From an uncultured Lachnospiraceae bacterium (GTDB lineage: Bacteria > Bacillota_A > Clostridia > Lachnospirales > Lachnospiraceae): a DNA stretch of 20,699 nucleotides. The first letter of the stretch is position 1, and each line of letters begins with the position of its first letter. The notes beneath the pieces are model-generated. The model had not been told where the DNA came from. It searched no databases and saw only the letters and a program-made list of their open reading frames with translations. The stretch is from positions 1-20,699 of the forward strand of contig CAJTOU010000002.1 of assembly GCA_910577835.1 (NCBI GenBank). The letters run 5' to 3'. Shown here piece after piece: positions 5,488-14,156 of the stretch. Both the position numbers and the translations under genes were made by a program.

Positions 5488-7971
5488 ATGAAAAGCAGAA
5501 AAATAAAAAATCCGCTTATAAAACGCATTCCGCGGGAATTACTGGGCGATTGGAAAAAGTATATCGTGGTAAGCCTGTTCTTAATTCTCACAATCGGATT
5601 TGTATCTGGAATGTATGTTGCAAATGGAAGTATGATGAAGGCGGCAGATGAGGGCAAAAGCAAGTACAAGATGGAGGACGGTCATTTTGAACTGAATCAC
5701 AAAGCAGATGATGAATTGCTGTCTGCAATCTGTACAGGGGAAAAGGCAGATATAAAACAATATTATATTGACAGAGCATACACCGAGGCATATGAAAAGG
5801 CGTATGATGAGACATGGGAGGAGATTCAAAACGAAATTGATAAAAATTATGCCGATGCAGAAGAAAAGTATGAGTTAAATGACCCTGATTTTAAAGCCAC
5901 TCCTGTAACAATATATGAAAATTTTTACAGAAATGAGGACGAGGACAACAATAATGATGGTATAGCCGATGGTACAATTCGGATATATGCAAAAACAGAT
6001 GATGTCAATTTGGCATGCCTTATGGACGGCAGTTTTCCGGAATCAGATGATGAAATTGCAATTGACCGTATGCATGCCGATAACATGGAAATTAAGGTTG
6101 GAGATATGATTACTGTCAGCGGTCTGCAATATAAGGTTTCAGGATTGCTTGCCTATGTAAATTATTCCACTCTGCATGAAAAAAGCACAGACCTTATGTT
6201 TGACGCGTTAAAATTTGATGTTGCAATGGTGACAGCCGGCGGTTTTGACCGCTTAAACAGCACTATTCATTATGCATATGCGTGGCAGTATCGAAACGAA
6301 CCGTCAAATGAAAAGGAGGAAAAAAGTCTTTCCGACGATTTTATGAAAGCATTGCTTACACAGGCAGTGGCAGGCGGGTATGAACTTCAGGATTATATGC
6401 CTGCCTATGCAAATCCGGCGATTCATTTTGCGACGGATGATATGGGCTCTGACAAGGCAATGGGAGGCGTTCTGCTTGATATTTTAATTGTGATTATAGC
6501 GTTTATTTTTGCCGTAACTATCAGCAACACCATTATAAAGGAGGCTTCTGCCATCGGAACTTTGCGTGCTTTGGGGTACAGTAAGGAAGAGCTTATCAGG
6601 CATTATCTTTCCATGCCTGTAATCGTAACGCTTATTTCTGCTGTGATTGGAAATATTCTGGGATATTCTGTGTTTAAAAATGTTGTGGTATCCATGTACT
6701 ATAACAGTTATAGTCTGCCTGGCTATGAAACTATATGGAACCCGGAAGCATTTTTAAAGACAACTTTGGTTCCGGCAGCGCTGATGTTTGTTGTAAATCT
6801 TGGCATTATCATAAAGATGATGCAGCATACGCCTTTGCAATTTTTACGTCATGATTTAAAGAAAGAACGGCGAAAAAAAGCAATGAAGCTTCCAAAATGG
6901 AGCTTTTTAGGCAGATTTCGTCTGCGTATTATTCTGCAGAATATACCGAATTATGTCATTCTTTTTTGCGGGATTTTCTTTATTTCCGTAATGCTTTCAA
7001 TGGCAGTGGGGATGCCCGACACCCTTAAATTTTATAAGGAAAATGCCGAGAATATGATGTTTTCAAAATATCAGTATGTATTGAATTCCTCTGAAAATGA
7101 TGAGGGAAATATGATTTGTACAGAAAATAAAGATGCTGAGAAATTCGGTATGTATTCTCTGCAGAAAAAAGGGAATACGATTGATGAGGAGGTTTCAATA
7201 TACGGTGTTGAAGATAAGAGCCGCTATGTAAAGATTGACGGTCTAAATAATCTTGCTGAAAATGAAGTATATATTTCCTCTTCCTTTGCAGATAAATATA
7301 ATCTTTCGGTTGGCAGCAGCGTTATTCTTGATGAAAAATACGAGAACAAACGTTATTCTTTTAAGGTGGCAGGGATTTATGATAAATGCCAGAGTATTGC
7401 GGCGTTTATGCCAATACAGAAATTTCGCTCTTTGTTTGATTTAGAAGAAGAGAACTTCGGCGGCTATTTGTCCGACTCAGAAATTACAGATATTCCAGAA
7501 GAAAAGATTGCAACTGTTATTACAGAATTTGATATTACGAAAATGTGTGACCAGCTTGACCATTCTATGGGGTCTTATATGGAGTATTTTCAAATTTTGT
7601 GTATTCTTCTGTCGGCGGTACTTATTTATCTGCTTACGAAAATTATTATTGAGAAGAACGAAAACGCAATATCCATGACCAAGATTTTAGGATATGAGAA
7701 TAAAGAAATAGCCAGTTTGTATCTGCTGTCCACCACGATAATGCTGGTAATGGCGGACGTTTTAAGCACAGGTTTGGGCTCTCTTGTTATGGCGCAGGCA
7801 TGGAAAGCGATTATGGCGAGTTACAGCGGATGGTTTCCTTTTATGATTGCTCCGCTTGGATATGCAAAAATATTTGTGTTTATTTTGATTGGATATTTGC
7901 TGGTGATGTTTTTTGATTACAGAAGAATTAAGAGAATTCCAATGGATTCGGCGCTTAAAAATATGGAGTGA
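5488..7971 (+). CDS. ABC transporter permease, FtsX/MacB-like, 8 TM segments
   Basis: This is an 827-residue membrane protein. TM1 (about 25-45) is followed by a large extracytoplasmic domain (about 50-320) rich in acidic and aromatic residues. Then come an FtsX repeat with TM segments near 327-350, 372-397 and 423-447, a fifth TM near 487-510, a second external domain (about 515-695), and a second FtsX repeat with TM segments near 700-722, 741-770 and 785-810. 'EASAIGTLRALGYSKEEL' after TM2 is the typical FtsX coupling segment that contacts the ATPase. In-frame starts at GTG 5461 and ATG 5476 are possible, but GGAG lies six bases before ATG 5488. A strong terminator follows. Confidence 0.92.
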   Translation: MKSRKIKNPLIKRIPRELLGDWKKYIVVSLFLILTIGFVSGMYVANGSMMKAADEGKSKYKMEDGHFELNHKADDELLSAICTGEKADIKQYYIDRAYTEAYEKAYDETWEEIQNEIDKNYADAEEKYELNDPDFKATPVTIYENFYRNEDEDNNNDGIADGTIRIYAKTDDVNLACLMDGSFPESDDEIAIDRMHADNMEIKVGDMITVSGLQYKVSGLLAYVNYSTLHEKSTDLMFDALKFDVAMVTAGGFDRLNSTIHYAYAWQYRNEPSNEKEEKSLSDDFMKALLTQAVAGGYELQDYMPAYANPAIHFATDDMGSDKAMGGVLLDILIVIIAFIFAVTISNTIIKEASAIGTLRALGYSKEELIRHYLSMPVIVTLISAVIGNILGYSVFKNVVVSMYYNSYSLPGYETIWNPEAFLKTTLVPAALMFVVNLGIIIKMMQHTPLQFLRHDLKKERRKKAMKLPKWSFLGRFRLRIILQNIPNYVILFCGIFFISVMLSMAVGMPDTLKFYKENAENMMFSKYQYVLNSSENDEGNMICTENKDAEKFGMYSLQKKGNTIDEEVSIYGVEDKSRYVKIDGLNNLAENEVYISSSFADKYNLSVGSSVILDEKYENKRYSFKVAGIYDKCQSIAAFMPIQKFRSLFDLEEENFGGYLSDSEITDIPEEKIATVITEFDITKMCDQLDHSMGSYMEYFQILCILLSAVLIYLLTKIIIEKNENAISMTKILGYENKEIASLYLLSTTIMLVMADVLSTGLGSLVMAQAWKAIMASYSGWFPFMIAPLGYAKIFVFILIGYLLVMFFDYRRIKRIPMDSALKNME

Positions 7972-7977
7972 ATTTTG

Positions 7978-8014
7978 AAAAAATGCAGTCAACATGAAAG
8001 TTGGCTGCATTTTT
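7978..8014 (+). terminator. Terminator of the ABC exporter operon
   Basis: AAAAATGCAGTCAAC pairs with GTTGGCTGCATTTTT around ATGAAA, with one T-G position, and ends in a T5 tract. It begins seven bases after the permease stop. The A and T tracts make it able to work in both directions. The following 170 bp hold no gene that I can support. Confidence 0.9.
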
Positions 8015-8181
8015 GGAATATGAGCAACCAGATTTGAATGACTGTTTCCGGTTTTGCTTGGCAAAGCAAAGAAGATAGGATTTCGTAGTATTAAGAATAT
8101 AGTTTGTTCAGCGGCATCCTTCTATAAATAAATTAGCGCATAATATAGCCATGGCAAATAAAATATTTGGTATAATGCGGC

Positions 8182-8210
8182 TTGTAGAAAATTATGGAAT
8201 ATGATATAGT
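8182..8210 (+). promoter_or_regulatory. Promoter of the 8236 gene
   Basis: TTGTAG (8182-8187), a 17-bp spacer and TATAGT (8205-8210) with TG in the extended -10 position. A second extended -10, TGGTATAAT, lies at 8168-8176. The TATGATATAGT core is identical to that of the ADP-ribosylglycohydrolase promoter. Confidence 0.5.
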
Positions 8211-8235
8211 AAAACAAAATAAAAGGAGGCAGAAA

Positions 8236-8808
8236 ATGATTTTATTTCACGGGAGTAATACAGAAAATATAAAGATTTTAGAACCAAGGCAGGCAGACCA
8301 TGACAGACCGTATATCTATCTGACAACATTGGAAATCGTAGCGGGATTTTATCTGATTAACGCAGTCGAAAGACCATATTACTGGTTTCCATACGGATTT
8401 GGCAGAAATGGAATAGAATATCATGAATTATTTCCAAACGCTCTGAAGGAGGCAGCGCAGGGGCGCAAAGGTTATATTTACACTGTAAACGCAGAGGAAA
8501 AAGATGTGCTGCCATTTAAAAATATTCCATATGCCAGACTGGGAACAGCGCCTATGCGAACAGAGAGCTGCAGAGAAATCAGTGATTGTTATAAATGGCT
8601 GTTGGAACAGGAAGCAGCGGGAGTATTTCATATCTGCCGTTATCAGGATAAATCATCGCAGGAAATGGAAAGATGGTATCAGCAGATATATGACTATATT
8701 AAGGAAAAGAAAATGCTTGATACGCCGGAATGTTCCTATGCAGAGTTTGTACGGAAAAAGTTTCCAAAAATTTGGGAAAGGCTTGAAAACAGTGAAAAAC
8801 AGCAATAA
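8236..8808 (+). CDS. Hypothetical protein with possible ADP-ribosyltransferase-like N-terminus
   Basis: This 190-residue soluble protein starts MILFHGSNTENIKILEPRQA and then has 'RPYIYLTT' (about 24-31). An N-terminal 'HGS' followed by a 'YxYLTT' strand resembles the start of DUF3990 and some other ADP-ribosyltransferase-fold proteins (His in the first strand, aromatic/Ser-Thr in the second), but I cannot identify the third catalytic residue, so activity is uncertain. The C-terminal half is helical ('MERWYQQIYDYIKEKK'). The start at 8236 has AAGGAGG six bases upstream; a longer frame from 8194 is unlikely because it would overlap the promoter. It is the first gene of the plus-strand accessory run. 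Confidence 0.6.
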   Translation: MILFHGSNTENIKILEPRQADHDRPYIYLTTLEIVAGFYLINAVERPYYWFPYGFGRNGIEYHELFPNALKEAAQGRKGYIYTVNAEEKDVLPFKNIPYARLGTAPMRTESCREISDCYKWLLEQEAAGVFHICRYQDKSSQEMERWYQQIYDYIKEKKMLDTPECSYAEFVRKKFPKIWERLENSEKQQ

Positions 8809-9028
8809 AAAGAAAATTTGTGCTGTCTTTACACACATCGAAAGTGTAAGAGTTCTAATTCGCTTTTGTATTCTTGATAAAGAATTGCTAATATATGAGA
8901 GTATGAAAAGCGCTTAGTTTCAATTCATATTTATGTTTTTGGTAAAGGTATTATATTACTTTGGTTATTATGATATGGAGTATAATTTTTAACCACCGAA
9001 ATCATATATTGTAGATTGGAGAAGTAAA

Positions 9029-9715
9029 ATGACATTAAAAGCAAAAATTAAACGTGCATTTGGATATGGTGATAACCCTCAAAAAAAGATTATGGATTTT
9101 TTGCTGAAAAAAGAACTTGCCGGCTGCAAAGATGACAGTACCAGATGGTTCAGATTGTTTGAAAAGTGTGAATATTGGAGAAAAAAATATCTATTGTGGG
9201 AAGAAAGAACCTATATAGATGGTATCAGTGGATGGAATTTGAGCATAGCTGCATATAGACTGCGCCTGCCTGAAAAGAGATGCAAAGATTGGACAAAATA
9301 TCTATATCATATGACGTTACTGGCTGTCATTAGCTGGAAAGATACAGAGTCTCGGAATAGGGCAGTAGAATGTGGAAATGAGTACAACAGTTTTTCAATA
9401 GGTCTGTGGGCCCATGACTATTTTGAAGAATCAGGCTATACAAGTTTAACACGAGAGCAGTGGCTTGAAGAAATAACAGGTTTCCTGAAGAAATCTTGCA
9501 CAAGATATCAGGGGTATCACGGTAACAGTCCCGAATACATAGAGACTATGAAGGTAAATTATCCTAAATATAAAGCTGTTTTGGAATATCTTGAACAGAA
9601 TACCCCTAATCGCGAGGTAGTGCGAATGAACAAGCATGGCGGAGATGAAACGGTCTGGTATTTTATGAAAGCACAGGATTGCTTTTATATAGTGAGCATA
9701 TCAGATGCTATGTAA
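9029..9715 (+). CDS. Conserved hypothetical protein, unknown function
   Basis: I do not recognise this 228-residue protein. It has no signal peptide and no long hydrophobic stretch, and it is rich in Trp, Tyr and charged residues with mainly helical character ('RWFRLFEKCEYWRKKYLLWEE' region, about 44-65; 'EYIETMKVNYPKYKAVLEYL', about 172-191). GGAGA lies before the ATG. TATAAT stands about 40 bp upstream without a clear -35 box. It sits between the HGS protein and a metallophosphoesterase with gaps of 220 and 83 bp, so it may be transcribed separately. The solitary, soluble, Trp-rich character would fit an immunity-type protein, but nothing in the sequence proves it. Confidence 0.6.
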   Translation: MTLKAKIKRAFGYGDNPQKKIMDFLLKKELAGCKDDSTRWFRLFEKCEYWRKKYLLWEERTYIDGISGWNLSIAAYRLRLPEKRCKDWTKYLYHMTLLAVISWKDTESRNRAVECGNEYNSFSIGLWAHDYFEESGYTSLTREQWLEEITGFLKKSCTRYQGYHGNSPEYIETMKVNYPKYKAVLEYLEQNTPNREVVRMNKHGGDETVWYFMKAQDCFYIVSISDAM

Positions 9716-9798
9716 TTTTGGTGAGAATATATTTGGAGCTGTTTGGCGAAGTTTTCGAAATATAAATTAGGATAAATAAAAAACAAGTAGGAGATAAA

Positions 9799-10566
9799 AT
9801 GATTTTTGTTACAGGAGACTGCCATAGTGATTTTCGGAAGTTTTCTTCTAAAAATTTTCCGGAACAGAAGAAACTGACAAAAAATGATTATATAATTATC
9901 TGCGGAGATTTTGGAGGAATCTGGTATTCAGAAGATTCAGAGTATCATAAAGAAGAGGAATACTGGCTGAACTGGCTGGAGAAAAAGAGCTATACTACAC
10001 TTTTTGTAGACGGCAATCATGAAAATTTTGGGCGTTTTTATCATTTTCCGGTAGAGGAATGGAATGGAGGGAAAGTACATAAACTGAGACCTTCTGTGCT
10101 GCATCTTATGCGGGGAGAAATATTTACATTAAATCAGAAAAAATTTTTTACCTTTGGAGGTGCGTCCTCTCATGATATTGAAGACGGAATTATTACCATG
10201 GATAAAGAAGGGAAATGGAGACAGAAGGAAAAACACTATAAGCGGATAGGGAAGAATTGTTATCGTATTAAGAATTTAACATGGTGGGAAACAGAACTGC
10301 CGACACAGGAAGAGTTAGAGCATGGTTTGAAAAATTTGGAAAGAAACTGCTATCAGGTGGATTATATTATTTCACATTGCTGTCCGAGAAGGATAGAATC
10401 AGATTTTTTAAATAAAGGATATTCAAAGGATATTTTGACTGTATATTTTGATGAAATTGCAGAAAAGGCAGATTTTCAGAAATGGTTTTTCGGACATTAT
10501 CATGAGGACAGGCAGATATTGGAAAAGTATATTTTATTGTATAAACAAATAATGAAAATAAATTAA
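9799..10566 (+). CDS. Calcineurin-like metallophosphoesterase
   Basis: This 255-residue cytoplasmic phosphoesterase has the complete two-metal motif set: GDCH (Asp7, His9), GDF (Asp37), GNHE (Asn73, His74), SHCCP (His193) and GHYH (His233, His235). The family hydrolyses phosphomono- or diesters using Mn2+/Fe2+ pairs; the substrate of this member is unknown. Long inserts between motifs, such as 'KWRQKEKHYKRIGKNCYRI' near 140-160, are typical of the short Firmicute stand-alone group. AGGAGA precedes the ATG. A nested inverted repeat begins two bases after the stop, so the 3' end of its transcript would be highly structured. Confidence 0.88.
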   Translation: MIFVTGDCHSDFRKFSSKNFPEQKKLTKNDYIIICGDFGGIWYSEDSEYHKEEEYWLNWLEKKSYTTLFVDGNHENFGRFYHFPVEEWNGGKVHKLRPSVLHLMRGEIFTLNQKKFFTFGGASSHDIEDGIITMDKEGKWRQKEKHYKRIGKNCYRIKNLTWWETELPTQEELEHGLKNLERNCYQVDYIISHCCPRRIESDFLNKGYSKDILTVYFDEIAEKADFQKWFFGHYHEDRQILEKYILLYKQIMKIN

Positions 10567-10567
10567 A

Positions 10568-10670
10568 CCTTTTACCAGCAGGGTGTCAGGTGTTCTTGTA
10601 AAAAAGCTCAATAAATTATATATGAGCCTTTACAAGAACCGCTAAGGCAATAGGTGAATTTGGTAAAAGG
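10568..10670. repeat. 103-bp nested inverted repeat, candidate structured RNA or small palindromic element
   Basis: The outer arms are CCTTTTACCA (10568-10577) and TGGTAAAAGG (10661-10670), perfect over 10 bp. The inner arms are GTTCTTGTAAA (10592-10602) and TTTACAAGAAC (10629-10639), perfect over 11 bp, extended by GCTCA (10606-10610) and TGAGC (10623-10627) around an AT-rich loop. Unpaired 14- and 21-nt stretches separate outer from inner stems. It starts two bases after the phosphoesterase stop and ends 31 bp before the next ATG. It lacks a terminal T tract, so it is not an ordinary terminator. It could be a folded RNA in the leader of the next gene, or a MITE-like insertion. Confidence 0.7.
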
Positions 10671-10701
10671 ATAATAAAAGGAAAGGATTAAAGGAAATTA
10701 T

Positions 10702-11115
10702 ATGAGTTATGATTTAATGGTTTTTGAAAAAACAAAGGCGCCAAAGACAAGAAAAGAATTTATGAAATGGTATGACAAACAGACAATGTGGGAGGAAGAG
10801 CATAATTATCAAAGTGTGAATGTGACGTCTCCTGCCTTAAAGGAATTTTTTATGGAAATGATAAAAACATTTCCGCCGATGAACGGGGAATTTGCGCCAG
10901 ATAACAACGCATTTTTGGAAAATGAAAATCTGGAAAGCTATCTGACGGATTATTCGATTGGATATGATGTGATTTACGCAGGATTTGCATGGTCAGTGGC
11001 AGAGGAAGCTTATGAAACAATGAGAGAGCTGGCGGGAAAGCATAAAGTTGGTTTCTTTGATGTCAGCGGCAGTAGCGGGGATATTATATTGCCCGATGGA
11101 ACAAAAATAGAATAG
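10702..11115 (+). CDS. Small conserved hypothetical protein (MSYDLMVFE type)
   Basis: This 137-residue soluble acidic protein starts MSYDLMVFEKTKAPKTRKEF. I recall similar short proteins with this opening and the 'FFMEMIKTFPPMNGEFA' segment (about residues 49-65) in many bacteria, with no assigned function. The C-terminus 'VGFFDVSGSSGDIILPDGT' looks like a beta hairpin, giving an alpha/beta fold. AAAGGA precedes the ATG. It is followed after 27 bp by another small gene and probably shares a transcript with it. Association with toxin-immunity clusters is plausible but not shown. Confidence 0.65.
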   Translation: MSYDLMVFEKTKAPKTRKEFMKWYDKQTMWEEEHNYQSVNVTSPALKEFFMEMIKTFPPMNGEFAPDNNAFLENENLESYLTDYSIGYDVIYAGFAWSVAEEAYETMRELAGKHKVGFFDVSGSSGDIILPDGTKIE

Positions 11116-11142
11116 AAATAGATAAAGAAGGGATTGTAGAAA

Positions 11143-11466
11143 ATGAGTAAACAGACAATTATTGTAAAATTAGATGCACAGAAAATGGAAAATCCAGATT
11201 TGGATATCCGCTATAATCTGCCGGACAGAATTGAAGAAGTGACAAAGGGAAGAATTTCAGACAATGGATATGATTACCTGAGCGATACTGTTCTTGGAAT
11301 ATGGCTGGAGACAGACAATGCCGAAGAAGATGTGAAAGAAGTAATTGAACTGATAAAAAAAGAGAAATTTTTAAAGAATGATTTGTCGCAGACAGCGGAA
11401 ATTCTTATTTCTGAGAAGGAAACTGCGGAAGCGGAGGAATGTAGGAGGGTTTATCCGGAAGCGTAA
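11143..11466 (+). CDS. Small hypothetical protein, possible immunity-type
   Basis: This 107-residue acidic protein begins MSKQTIIVKLDAQKMENPDL. The predicted pattern is beta-alpha-beta: an opening strand, then 'DLDIRYNLPDRIEEVTKGRI' (about 19-38), 'LGIWLET' and a helix 'EEDVKEVIELIKKE'. No catalytic motif is visible. The ribosome site is weak (AGAAGGG at longer than usual distance), which fits coupling to the preceding gene 27 bp away. I do not know the family by name. Confidence 0.55.
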   Translation: MSKQTIIVKLDAQKMENPDLDIRYNLPDRIEEVTKGRISDNGYDYLSDTVLGIWLETDNAEEDVKEVIELIKKEKFLKNDLSQTAEILISEKETAEAEECRRVYPEA

Positions 11467-11506
11467 CTCTTTATGTAATTAATAAATTTTAAAAGGAGAA
11501 AGAAGT

Positions 11507-12118
11507 ATGGCAAATGATGAAAAGTTACTGAAAATAATTTCGCATTATAGAGATGAACTGCATAAAAAGATTAAAGAACGCGAGAAAGAGATGCAAAAAG
11601 ATAATAATGAGCATTATCTAATTTATAATGCGTTGGGGTTTACAAGCAAAGAAGGATATCAAATTGACTATCAACAAAATGTAGGAAGATTTTTATATAA
11701 GTATGCAGGTTCATTATTGGAAGAATTAGCAATAAAATGTATGAAAGATGCATATCCGAATGCAGAGATAAAGGTGAAGCTGCCTAACACGATTGATAGA
11801 AGTCCTAAAACTGTAGAAATTGATTGTCTGATAGGAAATAAAGCTTATGAAATAAAGTGGAAGGATGCAACCACGGATGGTGACCATATAAAGAAAGAAC
11901 ACAAACGAGTTCAAATAATTAAGGAAGCTGGGTATATTCCTATAAGAATTATGTTTTTTTACCCAAATCGTGACCAAGCAATAAAAATTCAAGAAAAACT
12001 TAGAAAACTTTATAAGGATATTGGAGGAGAATACTATTCTGGTGAAGATGCATGGAAATATTTAAAGAAGGAAACAGGAATTGATTTAAAAAAGTTATTT
12101 GAAAAATTGAAGGAGTGA
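11507..12118 (+). CDS. ApaLI-like type II restriction endonuclease
   Basis: This 203-residue protein resembles the ApaLI restriction-endonuclease family, whose archetype cuts GTGCAC. The PD-(D/E)xK nuclease core is visible as Asp106 ('VEIDCLI') and Glu115-x-Lys117 ('YEIKWKDATTDGDHIKKEH', 114-132), followed by 'YIPIRIMFF', the next core strand. The N-terminal half is helical with 'QNVGRFLYKYAGSLLEELA' (58-76). It ends four bases before the start of a DNA methyltransferase, so the two are surely co-translated as a restriction-modification unit. AAAAGGAG precedes its ATG. No controller gene is seen. The exact recognition site is inferred from the family only. Confidence 0.75.
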   Translation: MANDEKLLKIISHYRDELHKKIKEREKEMQKDNNEHYLIYNALGFTSKEGYQIDYQQNVGRFLYKYAGSLLEELAIKCMKDAYPNAEIKVKLPNTIDRSPKTVEIDCLIGNKAYEIKWKDATTDGDHIKKEHKRVQIIKEAGYIPIRIMFFYPNRDQAIKIQEKLRKLYKDIGGEYYSGEDAWKYLKKETGIDLKKLFEKLKE

Positions 12119-12122
12119 TAAT

Positions 12123-13349
12123 ATGTTAGAGAATACCCTTATTTTTGACGATTCACTAAGCGTGATGAAAAAGATGGATAATAACAAAATAGATCTAATA
12201 TATTTAGATCCACCGTTTTATACACAAGACATACAAAAACTGGTATCACGTGAAAGTGAAGAGGAGTATAGCTTTTCAGATAAGTGGAATTGCATGAAAG
12301 ATTATTTGAACTATATGAAAATTCGCTTATATGAATGTAAAAGGATACTTAAAGATACAGGAAATATGTTTGTGCATTGTGATAGGAATGCTTCACATTA
12401 TTTAAAAGTATTACTAGATGAGATATTTGGAATTGAAAATTTTCAAAGTGAAATTGTATGGTGCTATAAACGTTGGTCAAATTCTAAAAAAGGACTTTTA
12501 AATAATCATCAAATAATCCTTTTTTATAGTAAAAGTTCAAATTTTAAGTTTAACAAAATATTTACAGAATACTCTGAAACAACAAATATTGATCAAATAT
12601 TACAAGAGCGGATTAGGGATGAAAAAGGGAAATCTGTATATAAATATGATGAAAATGGTGAAGCTGTACTGGGAAAAAGCAAAAAAGGAGTTCCATTATC
12701 AGATGTATGGGATATTCCATATCTAAATCCAAAAGCAAAAGAGCGAGTAGGATATCCAACTCAGAAACCAATAATTTTGCTTGAGCGGATTATAAAATTA
12801 GTAACAGATGAAAATGATATTGTTTTTGACCCATTTATGGGTTCTGGAACAACTCTTGTTGCTGCAAAAATGTTAAATCGTAGGTATATAGGAATCGATA
12901 TATCAGAGAAGGCAGTAAAATTAGCTGAGATGCGGCTGAATTCTTTGATAAAAACAGATTCTTATTTGTTGAAAAAAGGAAAGAGTGCTTATAGAAATTT
13001 GTCAGAAAATCAAATGAATATATTAAAAAGTATAAATGCAACTCCTGTTCAGCGCAATAGTGGAATTGACGGATTTTTGACTGAATTTATAGACGATAGA
13101 CCTGTTTCTGTTAAAATTCAAAAAGATAATGAAACATTAGATGAAGCGGTAAGTAAATTGTGTAAATCTAGTAAGACAAAAAAATGTATTTATATGATTT
13201 TGATACGAACTCATTTGGATTTTATTGATACATATGAGTATTCGAATTGCCCTAATAATCTTTTTATAATCGATGCATATGACTTGGTTATCAAAGATAT
13301 TTTGAAAGAACAAAAAGAAAAAAGAGAAAGTTGTACTATGGCTATTTAA
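12123..13349 (+). CDS. Type II DNA methyltransferase, beta class (N4-C or N6-A)
   Basis: This 408-residue methyltransferase partners the preceding ApaLI-like nuclease and protects host DNA. Catalytic motif IV DPPF (29-32) comes before SAM-binding motif I DPFMGSGTT (236-244), with the target-recognition region between (about 110-205) and 'YPTQKP' at 211-216: the beta-class order. After the catalytic domain an extra C-terminal region of about 130 residues (from about 280, 'GIDGFLTEF...VKIQKDNETLDEA') is present; I do not recognise it with certainty, and it may help DNA recognition. The start has AAGGAG in the end of the nuclease gene. A broken SAM methyltransferase gene follows after 25 bp. Confidence 0.88.
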   Translation: MLENTLIFDDSLSVMKKMDNNKIDLIYLDPPFYTQDIQKLVSRESEEEYSFSDKWNCMKDYLNYMKIRLYECKRILKDTGNMFVHCDRNASHYLKVLLDEIFGIENFQSEIVWCYKRWSNSKKGLLNNHQIILFYSKSSNFKFNKIFTEYSETTNIDQILQERIRDEKGKSVYKYDENGEAVLGKSKKGVPLSDVWDIPYLNPKAKERVGYPTQKPIILLERIIKLVTDENDIVFDPFMGSGTTLVAAKMLNRRYIGIDISEKAVKLAEMRLNSLIKTDSYLLKKGKSAYRNLSENQMNILKSINATPVQRNSGIDGFLTEFIDDRPVSVKIQKDNETLDEAVSKLCKSSKTKKCIYMILIRTHLDFIDTYEYSNCPNNLFIIDAYDLVIKDILKEQKEKRESCTMAI

Positions 13350-13374
13350 AATTTTATTGCAAAGGAAAGTATTG

Positions 13375-14156
13375 ATGGAAACAATAAATTCGCACAAAGC
13401 TGTGCAGGAGCAGTATAAAACAGCAGATAATTTGAATACAAGGATTTCTATTCATGCAAAATATTCTACTAATAAATTAGGGTTCGGTAATTGGCTGTTT
13501 TCTTACTATGATATTTCGCCTAATATCAAGATATTAGAGCTTGGCTGCGGTACAGGCGATATATGGAAAACAAATTTGCATGTATTAGATGCAGGAGTTC
13601 AATTACTTTTAACTGATTTTTCAGAAGGTATGATTTCAGAGGTAAAAAGACTTTTGAAGCTTGCAAAAATATATCATACAATATCGTAAATATTGAAAAT
13701 ATTCCTTATAAAAATAATCGTTTTGACAAAGTGATTGCCAATATGATGTTGTACCATGTACCAGACTTGCATAAAGGATTATCAGAAGTAAAACGTGTAT
13801 TGTCGGATGACGGATATTTTTACTGCGCAACCTATGGAGAGAATGGAATCGTTCCGTTTATTGCAGGATTATTAAAAGAGTATGGAGTGAAAGATATAAC
13901 AAATAAGAATTTTACTTTACAGAATGGGTATAAGATTTTGAAAAAGCACTTTTCGGATGTGAAAAGGCTGGATTATGAGGATTCGCTTGCTGTTACGGAT
14001 ATTAATGATATATTAGATTATCTTTATTCATTGACTAATATTACATCTATTGCAGAGCTGAAAAGAAAAGATTTAAAAGAGATTTTGGAGAGAAAGATGG
14101 TAAATGGTATTTTGAATATACCAAAGGAATATGGAATGTTTATTTGTAGAAAATAA
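13375..14156 (+). pseudogene. Class I SAM-dependent methyltransferase, frameshifted in an A tract
   Basis: The first part begins METINSHKAVQEQYKTADNL and contains motif I 'ILELGCGTGD' (about 51-60) and 'LLLTDFSEGM'. It then leaves frame at the A5 run at 13644-13648 and stops at about 13689. The other frame continues the family sequence immediately (TFEACKNISYNIVNIENIPY, then KNNRFDKVIANMMLYHVPDL) to a stop at 14156. Adding one A (A6) restores one frame of about 260 residues, the normal length for this small-molecule/RNA-type methyltransferase. AAAGGA lies eight bases before ATG 13375. The gene may be dead, phase-variable through the A tract, or show a sequencing error. It probably shares the transcript of the restriction-modification pair. 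Confidence 0.8.

Noticed and set aside
8049..8070. TTGCTTGGCAAAGCAA palindrome as an operator
   Set aside because: It stands between a terminator and unrelated DNA, far from the promoter at 8182, with no second copy.
8829..8849. Hairpin TTACAC / GTGTAA after the 8236 gene as a terminator
   Set aside because: Only six base pairs and no T tract follow; too weak to call.
8504..8917. 137-residue plus-strand frame
   Set aside because: It overlaps the 8236 gene in another frame, lacks a ribosome site and reads as low-quality basic sequence; it is a shadow.
11143..12118. The small gene at 11143 as a controller protein for the restriction-modification system
   Set aside because: Controller proteins have a helix-turn-helix; none is visible in the 107-residue product, and no operator repeats lie before 11507.
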